Positions 8,327 to 16,341 of a DNA stretch of 64,000 nt are shown one piece after another. Position numbers and translations under genes: made by a program. The stretch is from CAG-177 sp003514385 (lineage in GTDB: Bacteria > Bacillota > Clostridia > Oscillospirales > Acutalibacteraceae): NCBI GenBank assembly GCA_051920445.1, contig JBPPLN010000002.1:62001-126000 (forward strand), in the 5' to 3' direction. The notes beneath the pieces were generated by a model, which was not told the origin of the DNA, made no database searches, and worked only from the letters and a program-made list of their open reading frames with translations. Position 1 is the stretch's first letter, and each line of letters starts with the position of its first letter.

Positions 8327-8564
8327 CTTTCCGCCTCCCCTGCGAATACCAAAAAGATGATAACATATAAGTGCGGTCTTTTCAATATCAAAAAAACAGA
8401 TTGGCTCTGAATCCCCTGCTGTTTTCATTCTCTATTGTTAAATCTTTCTTAAGTTCATAAAAGGAATAAAATACAATTATACTTATACTAAAATAACAGC
8501 ATATTAAGGTGGGACAGGCTGCGAACAGACAGCCGCCGCCATGGGATGGAGATGCAAGGAAAAT

Positions 8565-10262
8565 ATGAAAATCAAACCGCTCAGCCGCCTTATGACCGAC
8601 TTCGGCGGCTTCCTGGGTCTTGCGGAGCACGTCAAGCTCGGGATCTATGCGAAAAACGCCGTTAAGGTTCAGGAACACATTGTCAAGAAGCTCATGCGCG
8701 ACAACAAGAACACCGTATACGGCAAGGCGCACAATTTCAAGGACGTTCACTCCGTTGCGGACTATCAGGCAAAGGTTCCTCTCTCGCGCTACAAGGACTA
8801 CGAGGAATATATCGACCGCATGGTTGAGACCGGCGAAAGAAATCTTATAACCAGATACCGCATACACAGATACGCCGAGTCCTCCGGCAGCATCGGCAAG
8901 CCGAAGCTCGTTCCCCTCGCCGCAAGGTCGCTGTGGAACTGCCAGTGCTTCAGCTTCTCGGCTCCCGTCGGCTGCGCCGTCAAGTGGTTCCATGCGCACG
9001 GCAAGCGTCTGCCTCCTCAGAAGGGTATGCTGACGCTCGAGATAACGCCCCACCGTCTTCCCAACGGAAAGACCTGCAGCTGCCTTTCCGGTATCCCGAT
9101 GATGTACTTAAAGCCCATAGTCAGCTCCTTTGTCACCTCTCCCCCGGAGATAATGTTCCCGGAGGATCCGAGCAGAACGAATATGCAGTATTTCAAGCTG
9201 CGTTTCGCGCTGATGGACAGAGACGTGAGCTACCTGAGCACAATGATAATAACCGTTCTCGAGTCGATGATGCATTATCTCGAGGACAACTGGGAGATGC
9301 TCTGCGACGACATTGAGCACGGCACGATAAACGAGAGCATCGCGTGCCCGCCCCAGGTAAAAGAAAAGCTCATGAAGCGCATTAAGCCCATGCCCGACCG
9401 CGCCGCCGAGCTTCGCAGCGAATTTGAAAAGGGCTTTGACACTCCGATAGTCCCCCGAATCTGGAAGAACTGCTGCTGGATGTTCGGCATGGGCGCAGGC
9501 TCGCTCGAGGTATACTCGAAGAAGCTGGGCCGTTACACAGGAAATCTCCCGATTCACAACATGGGCTACGGCGCTTCCGAGGATCTTGTTGCAGTGCCGA
9601 TAGCGCTCAACTCCAACGACTGCGTAATTCTTCCTCACAACGGCTTCTTTGAGTTCCTGCCCGTCGGCGCTCCCGAGGGCACCCGTCCGTTCACCATAAG
9701 CGAAGTAAAGCCCGGCGAGGAATATGAAATAATCATTACGAATCTCTCCGGTCTCTACCGTTACCGCATTGACGACGTCGTCGAGGTCACCGGCTTCTAC
9801 AAGCAGTCTCCGACGGTAATGTTCAAGTACAGACTCAACCAGGTGCTTAACATCGGCGGAGAAAAGACCGACCAGAGCATGGTTGACTGGGCGGTTGAGC
9901 AGATGTGCGACCGTTTCGGTACGGTCGCGATAGGTCACAGCGTCTATCCCGACACCGAGACGACTACTCCCGGCCACTATGTCCTCTTCGTTGAGACCGA
10001 GGACGAAATCGACCCCGCAAGACGTCAGGAGTTCGCGGCGGTATTTGACGAAAAGCTCAGCGATTCGAACCTCTTCATCAGCGATGCCTGGCACGAAAAG
10101 ACCCTCGGCAAGACCGAGCTTCACTTTGTCAAGAAGGGCACTTATCACCAGTATCTCGAGATGAAGAAGAACGAGGGCGCGAACCTCAACCAGCTCAAGC
10201 CCGTTGTCCTGCTCAACACTCAGGACAAGCGCGACTTCTTCTGGGAGAATGTCACCGACTGA
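8565..10262 (+). CDS. GH3-family acyl-acid adenylating enzyme
   Basis: This 565-residue protein belongs to the GH3 family (named for plant auxin-responsive genes), members of which adenylate carboxylic acids and often join them to amino acids. Family features seen are SSGSIGKPKLVPL (phosphate loop), MGYGASEDLVAVP, and YRYRIDDVVEV in the C-terminal half. Bacterial members have no settled substrate. I start it at 8565, where AAGGAAAAT precedes the ATG; an upstream ATG at 8541 lacks a site. It is divergent from gtrA and ends with its own terminator. The neighbouring acyl-CoA ligase uses similar chemistry, but a shared pathway is only a guess. Confidence 0.82.
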   Translation: MKIKPLSRLMTDFGGFLGLAEHVKLGIYAKNAVKVQEHIVKKLMRDNKNTVYGKAHNFKDVHSVADYQAKVPLSRYKDYEEYIDRMVETGERNLITRYRIHRYAESSGSIGKPKLVPLAARSLWNCQCFSFSAPVGCAVKWFHAHGKRLPPQKGMLTLEITPHRLPNGKTCSCLSGIPMMYLKPIVSSFVTSPPEIMFPEDPSRTNMQYFKLRFALMDRDVSYLSTMIITVLESMMHYLEDNWEMLCDDIEHGTINESIACPPQVKEKLMKRIKPMPDRAAELRSEFEKGFDTPIVPRIWKNCCWMFGMGAGSLEVYSKKLGRYTGNLPIHNMGYGASEDLVAVPIALNSNDCVILPHNGFFEFLPVGAPEGTRPFTISEVKPGEEYEIIITNLSGLYRYRIDDVVEVTGFYKQSPTVMFKYRLNQVLNIGGEKTDQSMVDWAVEQMCDRFGTVAIGHSVYPDTETTTPGHYVLFVETEDEIDPARRQEFAAVFDEKLSDSNLFISDAWHEKTLGKTELHFVKKGTYHQYLEMKKNEGANLNQLKPVVLLNTQDKRDFFWENVTD

Positions 10263-10284
10263 CGGTAATTCAATAAAGAGCTTG

Positions 10285-10318
10285 CAGCCGCAACGGGTGA
10301 ACTGTTGCGGCTGTTTTG
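10285..10318 (+). terminator. Terminator after the GH3-family gene
   Basis: CAGCCGCAAC pairs with GTTGCGGCTG around a nine-base loop and is followed by TTTTGTATTTTTG. Confidence 0.9.
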
Positions 10319-10374
10319 TATTTTTGTGGTGGACTTATATAGAGAAAATTGGAATTTATCGTGGAATCCATCAG

Positions 10375-10411
10375 GCTCCCCTGTAGGGGAGCTGGCTCGG
10401 CGCAAGCCGAG
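10375..10411. repeat. REP-like double hairpin
   Basis: Two tight adjacent hairpins, GCTCCCC-TGTA-GGGGAGC (10375-10392) and GCTCGGC-GCAA-GCCGAG (10395-10411), are followed by ACTGAGGGGTTG. From memory, intergenic repeats of this kind are common in gut Clostridia. Only one copy is seen here, so its repeat status rests on general knowledge. Confidence 0.55.
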
Positions 10412-10824
10412 ACTGAGGGGTTGTTTCGCTCCGCTCAAAGTAATAAGTAAAAGTGAATAGTGAAAAAAGTTCGCGATATAGTCGGATTTCATCCGCCCAC
10501 GAACTTCACGCAATTTTAGTGGCGTGCAACCTGTAGGGTGCGGCGACCTCGACGCACCGCTGCTGCACAAGCAGCACGATATAAATTTGTAGAATTTGTA
10601 CTCTACCTTCGCGTCCTGCAACAATTCAATATTTTATACTACACGCGTTTCGGCATTTTCTTTTTATTTGAAAAAGAAAAGCAAAACAGGGGGAATCCCC
10701 TGTACCCCCGACAACGCCACGCCGCGGTACATAGCTTGCGGCTCTCAGTTAGTTGCTCGGCACATTCGCACGCAAACGCGCCGGAGATTGAACGAGTGCG
10801 TGCTCGTGCGTCTTGCTCCGCAAG

Positions 10825-10955
10825 CCGTTCAGCCCTCTCAAAACATAGTCGCCTATCGCCCTTGGAGCGGGCGCTATGCTCCTTGTTTTTCGCCAACATC
10901 GCCTCGCTTCATCCGCCACAGGCGGCGCTTCGGTGATGTTGCCCGCTCCTCTCAG
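10825..10955 (-). repeat. Dispersed repeat, copy A
   Basis: Read on the minus strand, this block shares several identical blocks in the same order with 62187-62325: GCCGCCTGTGGCGGATGAAG, AAACAAGGAGC, CGCTCCAAG and GCGACTATGTTT. The two copies differ between the blocks. No gene with a ribosome site lies in either. Confidence 0.65.
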
Positions 10956-11085
10956 TTGGCTTATCAAACACTGCGGTGCGGCTATTGAAAGCTTGATTAT
11001 AAAAAATTATTTGAGTCACTTGCTTTTACCTTGCTATGGCTCAAGTGATAGATAAATACTAATTTGTCACATGTATCGCAAACAC

Positions 11086-11117
11086 AAAATCCTACCCATG
11101 AAAACTGGGCAGGATTT
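11086..11117 (-). terminator. Terminator of the sulfatase-maturase gene
   Basis: AATCCTGCCCA pairs with TGGGTAGGATT around a short loop on the minus strand, with TTTG following. It lies about 40 bases after the radical SAM gene. Confidence 0.7.
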
Positions 11118-11153
11118 AATGCTTTTATTACACTGTCGGGGCAATGAGTTTAT

Positions 11154-12245
11154 TTATCTGTTTGCTTCGTCAACAAACACGCGGAACAGCGGCAGGCATG
11201 AGGAGAAGAATTTTTTATACGCCTCGCAATAATCACGGTCGGCTCTGCTTCGCTTGCATCCGCCGCCTCGGCAGAGGGGATAATATCTGCATGCCTTGCA
11301 CTTCGGGTCGACCGGTAGGCTCTCGCGGATAAAATCGGTGGCTTTCTTTGAATTTGCCATCGTTTCAAGCTCATCTGAATTTATGTTGCCGAGCAGCCAT
11401 TCGTCAAGGCAATAGAAGTCGCAGGGATAGACATTGCCATTGCCCTCGACTACAAATTGATGCATACAGTGACCGCAAACGCCGCACTGCTCCGGCTGTC
11501 TGCCGACATACATCTGAACCCAGTTGTCAAACTGGCGGATGCTCGTGTATTCGCCACGAACGTAGTCTTTGACATAGGCGTTGAACAGATGTATCAGAAA
11601 ATACGCATACTGCTCGTTAGTCATATACAGTTCGCTCTCGCTCTTGTCACCGAACGGGCGCAGGCACGGGATGAACTGGAGATATTTAAATCCCTTGCGC
11701 TTGAAGAACGAATATATCCTGTCGATATTCTCGGCGGCGTAGCCAGTGAGCACGGTTAAGATATTGAAATCGACCTCGTGCATGGTCAGCATCTGGGCGG
11801 CATTGAGAATTTTATAGAATCTGTTTGTGCCGTTGGCGTCGACTCTGAAGCGGTTCGCTTCCATATCGCCGTCAAGGCTCAAACCCACGAGGAAATGTTC
11901 ATCGTGAAAGAACCGCGCCCACTGCTCATCTATTAATAAGCCGTTGGTCTGTATACTGAAAAATATGCGGCTGCCGCGCAGGTTATATTTTTTGATCCGC
12001 TCGGCAAAATCTTTGAAATAGTCTATCCCGGCGAGCAGCGGTTCTCCGCCCTGAAACGCAAAAGCTACACTGTCCCCTTTTGCGAAGTTGAGCGCGCTTT
12101 TTATGAGCCTGTCTGAAGTTTCGGCGGACATAATGCCGAGGTTGTGCTCTTCTCTTATCTGCGATACATCGTGATAAAAGCAATATTCGCACCGCAGATT
12201 GCAGAGGCTCGACGCAGGCTTTATCATTATTGAAAGTTCAGGCAA
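11154..12245 (-). CDS. Anaerobic sulfatase-maturating radical SAM enzyme
   Basis: This 363-residue radical SAM/SPASM protein oxidises the active-site Cys or Ser of sulfatases to formylglycine without oxygen. The SAM-cluster motif is C15-NLR-C19-EY-C22. The GGEPL motif follows at about residue 67, and the C-terminal SPASM cysteines lie in QCGVCGHCMHQF, NVYPCDFYC and DPKCKACRYYPLCRGGGCKR. A TTG start at 12245 follows GGGGGTG. An ATG at 12227 is the alternative. It lies 62 bases downstream of the Cys-type sulfatase at 12308-14341 on the same strand, so the pair very likely forms an enzyme-substrate operon. Confidence 0.92.
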   Translation of the reverse strand: MPELSIMIKPASSLCNLRCEYCFYHDVSQIREEHNLGIMSAETSDRLIKSALNFAKGDSVAFAFQGGEPLLAGIDYFKDFAERIKKYNLRGSRIFFSIQTNGLLIDEQWARFFHDEHFLVGLSLDGDMEANRFRVDANGTNRFYKILNAAQMLTMHEVDFNILTVLTGYAAENIDRIYSFFKRKGFKYLQFIPCLRPFGDKSESELYMTNEQYAYFLIHLFNAYVKDYVRGEYTSIRQFDNWVQMYVGRQPEQCGVCGHCMHQFVVEGNGNVYPCDFYCLDEWLLGNINSDELETMANSKKATDFIRESLPVDPKCKACRYYPLCRGGGCKRSRADRDYCEAYKKFFSSCLPLFRVFVDEANR

Positions 12246-12268
12246 AATTTCACCCCCGGATATTCCGA

Positions 12269-12299
12269 CCGCCGAGCGGACTGTTCACCCGTTCGGCGG
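12269..12299 (-). other. Intercistronic hairpin between sulfatase and maturase
   Basis: CCGCCGAACGG pairs with CCGCTCGGCGG in the 62-base gap, without a T tract. It may stabilise or attenuate the maturase part of the message. Confidence 0.45.
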
Positions 12300-12307
12300 C
12301 GTTTCTA

Positions 12308-14341
12308 TCAGCTGTTTTCTATAATTCCTCGGCGGTTATTTTTGAACTCGTTCATCTTTTCGTCGAGTCTGTCGCGCATCTCATCGGCAATTGTCGGATA
12401 TGCCGGGGTGCGGTTGTAGTTCTCGCCCGCATCGTCGGTCAGGATATGCAGCCAGTTCTTGCGGAATTTGTCGAAGAATGCGGAGTTGTCGTTCTGTATA
12501 TTCTTGAAATACTTGAACACGACATACTCATTATTCTTGAGAACATCAAAATCATAGTCTTTATACTCCTCGCGCGAGAGGATATCGGCAGTCGGTATAG
12601 CGTACTGGATAGCCTTGAGCTTTTCGCGCTTCATGTGGAGTATCGGGGTTTCGGCAGTGTGTATAACTTTATTCTGAGTGAAAACAGGAACCATCGAAAC
12701 GCCGTCTATAACGCGGTCTGCGGGAAGATAATTCTTATCCATTCCGCCGTTTCCGGTGATGCCGCACATCTCGACGAGAGTCGGGAACAGATCGACGAGT
12801 GTTGCGGACTCATCATAAGTCGAACCCGCTTTGAACAGACCGCCGTTGTTGCCCCAGCGGATCATAAACGGCACTTTCTGACCGCCCTCATATGCAAGAT
12901 ACTTGCCGCCGCGAAGATCGCCCGTAGAGCCCTGAAGCGCAGGACCGTTGTCGCTGGTGAACACTATTATCGTGTCGTCCATGACGCCGAGCTCTTCGAG
13001 AGTATCAAAGAGCTTGCCGAGATAATAGTCAAACTCGGTCACGCAGTCAACATATGTGCCCATGCCGGATTTGCCCTTGAACTCATCGCCGACATACACG
13101 GGTGCGTGCGGCCACGGAGTAGCATAGAACGCGAAGAACGGCTCGTCGCCCTCCTTGACCTGCTCGGTTATCCAGCTGTTTATCTCTTCATATATCCACT
13201 TTGTGGCGTTGCCCTGGTCCTTGAGCTCGTCTGTGCCGCGGGCAATTTCATATTCGCCGTTCTCTTCACGGACATGATAGAACGGGTTCATATCGTTGAC
13301 ATAGTGGCTGCCGTAGAAATAATCGAAGCCCTGATTGGTCGGCAGATACTCGCCGTAATCGCCGAGATGCCACTTGCCGAAGCAGCCCGTCGCATAGCCT
13401 GCTCCCTTGAGAGCCTCCGCTATGGTTATCTCGTCGCCAAGCATACCGTCGGCATTGCCGCCCATTTCAACGGAATTGAAGATACGGGTCGAGGCGAACG
13501 GCGAGAATGTGTCAACAGTCGGATATATGACATTGTCGGCATATCCGCGATAGGGATAGCGTCCCGTGAGCGCGGCAAAACGCGCGGGTGAGCAGACGGA
13601 ATAGCTCGAATAGAAATTCGTGAACTGCGCACCCTCTTCGCCGATGCGGTCGATGTTCGGGGTATCATATATCGCGCCGTTTGCGGAGATATCGCCGTAG
13701 CCGAGATCGTCCATGAGAATGAACAGGACATTGGGCGAATTCTCTTTTGTTTTATTTTTGTCTATACCCTTGAGGTAGTCGTCCTGACCGTCCCACAGAC
13801 GCTCGGTGTTGGGCTTCGAACGCAGGTTCATGGTCAGCACGAACGCGACGGTCGTGAACACGAGCAGCACACTGAGAACACGCGAGAGTACTTTTTGAAG
13901 AGTAACTTTTTTATCGATTTTCACAACGCAGAGAATAACGCCGACTATAACTGCTATGCTCGGCAGGGCGAGCAGGAGATTGCCGAGCAGGCGTGTGAAG
14001 AAATTGCCCTCGCCCGTGAGCCAGGGATGCTCCGCACTCGAAAATCCCGCAAGACCGGAAGTGAACGCGCCGAAGCCCGCATCCGCGCCGAAAATTATGT
14101 AATAAGTGATAACGCCGAACAGCGCGGCGCAATAGCCGATAAGAAAACCGAGATAAAGCCGGCGCTTAAAAAACATACCGATAACTATAAGCGCGGACAC
14201 AATGCAGCAAAATCCCACGCAGACGACCGCAGTCATATTGAGCCTTGTTATCCACATCGCGAACATGAGCGCAACACCGATAATGCTGACAATTATCGGG
14301 AACACTTTCTTTTCTGAATCAAATTCTATCTTTTTCTTCAA
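12308..14341 (-). CDS. Membrane-anchored Cys-type sulfatase
   Basis: This is a 677-residue protein. About residues 1-185 form five transmembrane segments, followed by a sulfatase/alkaline-phosphatase domain facing outside. NVLFILMDDLGYGD is the metal-binding start of the domain, and C250-SPAR is the sulfatase signature whose Cys becomes formylglycine. GKWHLGDYG and FTSDNGP are later active-site motifs. The start is a TTG at 14341 with GGAGG seven bases upstream; the longer frame to 14494 has no site. The five-helix anchor recalls LtaS-type phosphoglycerol transferases, but those use Thr, not Cys. The likely role is removing sulfate from host glycans at the cell surface. Its maturase lies downstream. 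Confidence 0.88.
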   Translation of the reverse strand: MKKKIEFDSEKKVFPIIVSIIGVALMFAMWITRLNMTAVVCVGFCCIVSALIVIGMFFKRRLYLGFLIGYCAALFGVITYYIIFGADAGFGAFTSGLAGFSSAEHPWLTGEGNFFTRLLGNLLLALPSIAVIVGVILCVVKIDKKVTLQKVLSRVLSVLLVFTTVAFVLTMNLRSKPNTERLWDGQDDYLKGIDKNKTKENSPNVLFILMDDLGYGDISANGAIYDTPNIDRIGEEGAQFTNFYSSYSVCSPARFAALTGRYPYRGYADNVIYPTVDTFSPFASTRIFNSVEMGGNADGMLGDEITIAEALKGAGYATGCFGKWHLGDYGEYLPTNQGFDYFYGSHYVNDMNPFYHVREENGEYEIARGTDELKDQGNATKWIYEEINSWITEQVKEGDEPFFAFYATPWPHAPVYVGDEFKGKSGMGTYVDCVTEFDYYLGKLFDTLEELGVMDDTIIVFTSDNGPALQGSTGDLRGGKYLAYEGGQKVPFMIRWGNNGGLFKAGSTYDESATLVDLFPTLVEMCGITGNGGMDKNYLPADRVIDGVSMVPVFTQNKVIHTAETPILHMKREKLKAIQYAIPTADILSREEYKDYDFDVLKNNEYVVFKYFKNIQNDNSAFFDKFRKNWLHILTDDAGENYNRTPAYPTIADEMRDRLDEKMNEFKNNRRGIIENS

Positions 14342-14375
14342 TTCATGACCTCCTTTGAAAAATTCACCAATACGG

Positions 14376-14404
14376 ATTATATCATTAATTGCGGGATTTG
14401 TCAC
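14376..14404 (-). promoter_or_regulatory. Sigma-A promoter of the sulfatase operon
   Basis: GTGACA (14399-14404), a 17-base spacer and a perfect TATAAT (14376-14381) lie about 35 bases upstream of the TTG start. Confidence 0.75.
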
Positions 14405-14522
14405 CATTTTTAAAATTAAAAAGGGGTTGTCGCATTCAGATGCAGAAAGCGTTTTTTTGACCCGAAGCTGTATAAGTATACTGCGAGTGGGCAAAAAGGC
14501 GCTTAAAAGAGCAATAATAAAA

Positions 14523-14559
14523 GGTCATACTCCGCATTATAATCATACGAAATATGACC
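14523..14559. repeat. Short dispersed inverted repeat, copy 1
   Basis: GGTCATA (14523-14529) and TATGACC (14553-14559) flank TCCGCATTATAATCATACG. The layout and much of the sequence match the hairpin at 26554-26589. Confidence 0.5.
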
Positions 14560-14576
14560 TGCATCTCTTGCTCTTT

Positions 14577-14600
14577 GGTCTGCGCTGAATGCGGCAGACC
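14577..14600. terminator. Hairpin after sigG
   Basis: GGTCTGC and GCAGACC form a 7-bp stem with a 10-base loop five bases after the sigG stop. There is no T tract on the minus strand, so termination is uncertain. Confidence 0.4.
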
Positions 14601-14605
14601 ATAAA

Positions 14606-15382
14606 TTACGCTCTGTTGTTTCTTTTTATTGCCTCGATAGCTCCCTTTTCGAGCCGCGAGACCTGCGCCTGCGAAATGCCTATCTCCCCTGCCACTTCCA
14701 TCTGAGTCTTGCCTTTTAAAAAGCGCAGATAAAGTATTTTCTTCTCCCGCTCCGGCAGATTTTCGACCGACTCGCGAAAGATTATCTCATCGAGCCAGCT
14801 ACCGTCATCGCCGCTGTCGCCGAGCTGATCCATGACATATATCGTGTCGCCGCCGTCCGAGAACACGGGCTCATAGAGCGAGACGGGCTCGACAATCGCT
14901 TCGAGGGCTAAAACTATCTCCTCTTTTTTCATGTTCATCGCTTTCGCTATCTCTTCGACCGTCGGGTCGCGCCCGAGCTTTGCGACGAGCTTCTCTTTCT
15001 CCTGCATCGCGTGGTAGGCGACATCTCTTATTGATCGACTGACGCGCATCGCGTTGTTGTCGCGCAGATAGCGGCGTATTTCGCCGATTATCATGGGAAC
15101 GGCATAGGTCGAAAAGCGAACATTCTGGTTTATATCAAAGTTATCTATAGCCTTTATAAGCCCGATGCACCCGACCTGAAAGAGATCGTCGGGGTTCTCT
15201 CCCCTGTTTGTAAACCGCTGGACAACGCTCAGGACAAGGCGCAGATTTCCGTTTATAAGCTCGTCCCGCGCCGACTTGTCCCCCGAATGCATACGGCGCA
15301 GAAGCTCCGTCTTTTCTTTTTCTTTGAGCACCTTCAGCTTCGATGTATTCACTCCGCAAATCTCTACTCTGTTATACTGCAT
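14606..15382 (-). CDS. sigG: Sporulation sigma factor SigG
   Basis: This 258-residue sigma-70-family protein directs late forespore transcription. The N-terminus MQYNRVEICGVNTSKLKVLK is diagnostic of SigG. It is followed by region 2 (NGNLRLVLSVVQRF, DDLFQVGCIGLIKAIDNFD, FSTYAVPMIIGEIRRYLRDN), region 3, and region 4 (KGKTQMEVAGEIGISQAQVSRLEKGAI). The ATG at 15382 has GGGAGG seven bases upstream, while the upstream in-frame ATG at 15478 would precede the predicted promoter. It is not linked to spoIIG (sigE/spoIIGA), which normally sits beside it. A sigma-F-type promoter lies upstream. Confidence 0.96.
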   Translation of the reverse strand: MQYNRVEICGVNTSKLKVLKEKEKTELLRRMHSGDKSARDELINGNLRLVLSVVQRFTNRGENPDDLFQVGCIGLIKAIDNFDINQNVRFSTYAVPMIIGEIRRYLRDNNAMRVSRSIRDVAYHAMQEKEKLVAKLGRDPTVEEIAKAMNMKKEEIVLALEAIVEPVSLYEPVFSDGGDTIYVMDQLGDSGDDGSWLDEIIFRESVENLPEREKKILYLRFLKGKTQMEVAGEIGISQAQVSRLEKGAIEAIKRNNRA

Positions 15383-15416
15383 TCCGCCGCCTCCCACTTT
15401 GCTCACGCTATAAAAA

Positions 15417-15445
15417 ATTATTCCCATATAGCGCGCTCTTAATAC
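15417..15445 (-). promoter_or_regulatory. Sigma-F-type promoter of sigG
   Basis: GTATT (15441-15445) and GGGAATAAT (15417-15425), separated by 15 bases, fit the sigma-F pattern GYWTA and GGnnAnAnT known for forespore genes including sigG in Bacillus. It lies 35 bases upstream of the start codon. Confidence 0.65.
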
Positions 15446-15471
15446 CGCGGAGAAAAATTTTTGAGCTGAGA

Positions 15472-15501
15472 TTGACACGGCGGCGGCGGGCGTGTTACCA
15501 T
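15472..15501 (+). promoter_or_regulatory. Probable promoter of the isomerase-glycosidase operon
   Basis: A perfect TTGACA (15472-15477) lies 18 bases before TACCAT (15496-15501), about 35 bases upstream of the ATG. The -10 box is weak. Confidence 0.5.
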
Positions 15502-15536
15502 TTATCCGGAATAAAAAATATTAAAGGAGGCGCACT

Positions 15537-16334
15537 ATGCGATTCGGAACCTGCGTTGGATTTGACAAGCTCGAATCTGCCGCGAAGCTCGGATATGACT
15601 ATCTTGAGAGCAACCTGGGGCACATAAAAAGTCTCGGCGAGCAGGAACTAAAAAATACAAAAGCAATGCTCGACGTCTACGGTGCAAGTCTTGAGGCAGC
15701 GAACTGCTTTTTCCCCGGGGAGATACACCTCGCCGGAGAGGATGCGGACATTGAAATCATAAGAGACTACACGCGCCGCGCATTTGACAACGCGGTGTTT
15801 CTCGGAATCGAAACCTGCGTGCTCGGAAGCGGGCGTTCGCGCAGCGTGCCGGACGGATTCGACAGAGAAAAAGGGCTCGAACAGATACACTCGGCTCTGA
15901 GAGTCATAGACGACGAAGCGGGCGAACACGGAATAAGAGTTGCTATTGAGCCGCTGAACAGGCTCGAAACGAATGTGTTTACGACAGTCCGCGAGAGTGT
16001 TGACACCTGCCGCACTCTGGGGCTCAAAAATATATTTGTCCTCGCCGACATATATCATATGGTCATGGAAAATGAGGACCTCGGCGCGCTTCGGTATGCG
16101 GGAGACAAATTGATACATATACACTTCTCGAACCCGACCGCAAAAGATTCGCCGAACGGCGGAAAAATGAAGCGCATCTTCCCCGCAGAGGGCGACGGAT
16201 ACAATTACGCGCCGTTCACAGAAGCCGTAAAGAAAGCCGGATACGACGGAAGAATGAGCATTGAAGCCAACTGCATCGACTTTGAAGCCGAAGCGGCAGA
16301 GGGGCTTAAAACGATGAAGAAGCTTTTTGAGTGA
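15537..16334 (+). CDS. Sugar phosphate isomerase/epimerase (xylose isomerase-like TIM barrel)
   Basis: This 265-residue protein has the AP-endonuclease-2/xylose-isomerase-like fold. Metal-ligand positions are visible in RVAIEPLNR (Glu), VLADIYHMVME (Asp and His), IHIHFSNP (His) and MSIEANC (Glu). AAAGGAGG precedes the ATG. It begins a two-gene operon with the glycosidase-like gene at 16342, seven bases on. A role in converting the released sugar is likely, but the substrate is unknown. Members of this family include ketose epimerases and inosose enzymes. It is only distantly similar to the second such protein at 59426-60202. Confidence 0.8.
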   Translation: MRFGTCVGFDKLESAAKLGYDYLESNLGHIKSLGEQELKNTKAMLDVYGASLEAANCFFPGEIHLAGEDADIEIIRDYTRRAFDNAVFLGIETCVLGSGRSRSVPDGFDREKGLEQIHSALRVIDDEAGEHGIRVAIEPLNRLETNVFTTVRESVDTCRTLGLKNIFVLADIYHMVMENEDLGALRYAGDKLIHIHFSNPTAKDSPNGGKMKRIFPAEGDGYNYAPFTEAVKKAGYDGRMSIEANCIDFEAEAAEGLKTMKKLFE

Positions 16335-16341
16335 GGGTAAG

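Larger units (their letters stand above)
10319..11085. other. Gene-free, repeat-rich region
   Basis: About 770 bases hold no convincing gene. Short frames on both strands lack ribosome sites, overlap the hairpins and show Arg/Ala-rich composition typical of translated repeats. From left to right it contains a two-hairpin intergenic repeat (10375-10411), a GTAGGGTGCGGCGACC-type inverted stretch (about 10531-10575), a TTTTTATTTGAAAAAGAAAA hairpin near 10662-10681, a GGGGGAATCCCC palindrome near 10690, and copy A of a longer dispersed repeat (10825-10955). Confidence 0.7.

Noticed and set aside
10639..10988. Several 70-130 codon frames in the repeat-rich region
   Set aside because: No ribosome sites, biased composition, and they follow the repeat copies rather than codon-like conservation.
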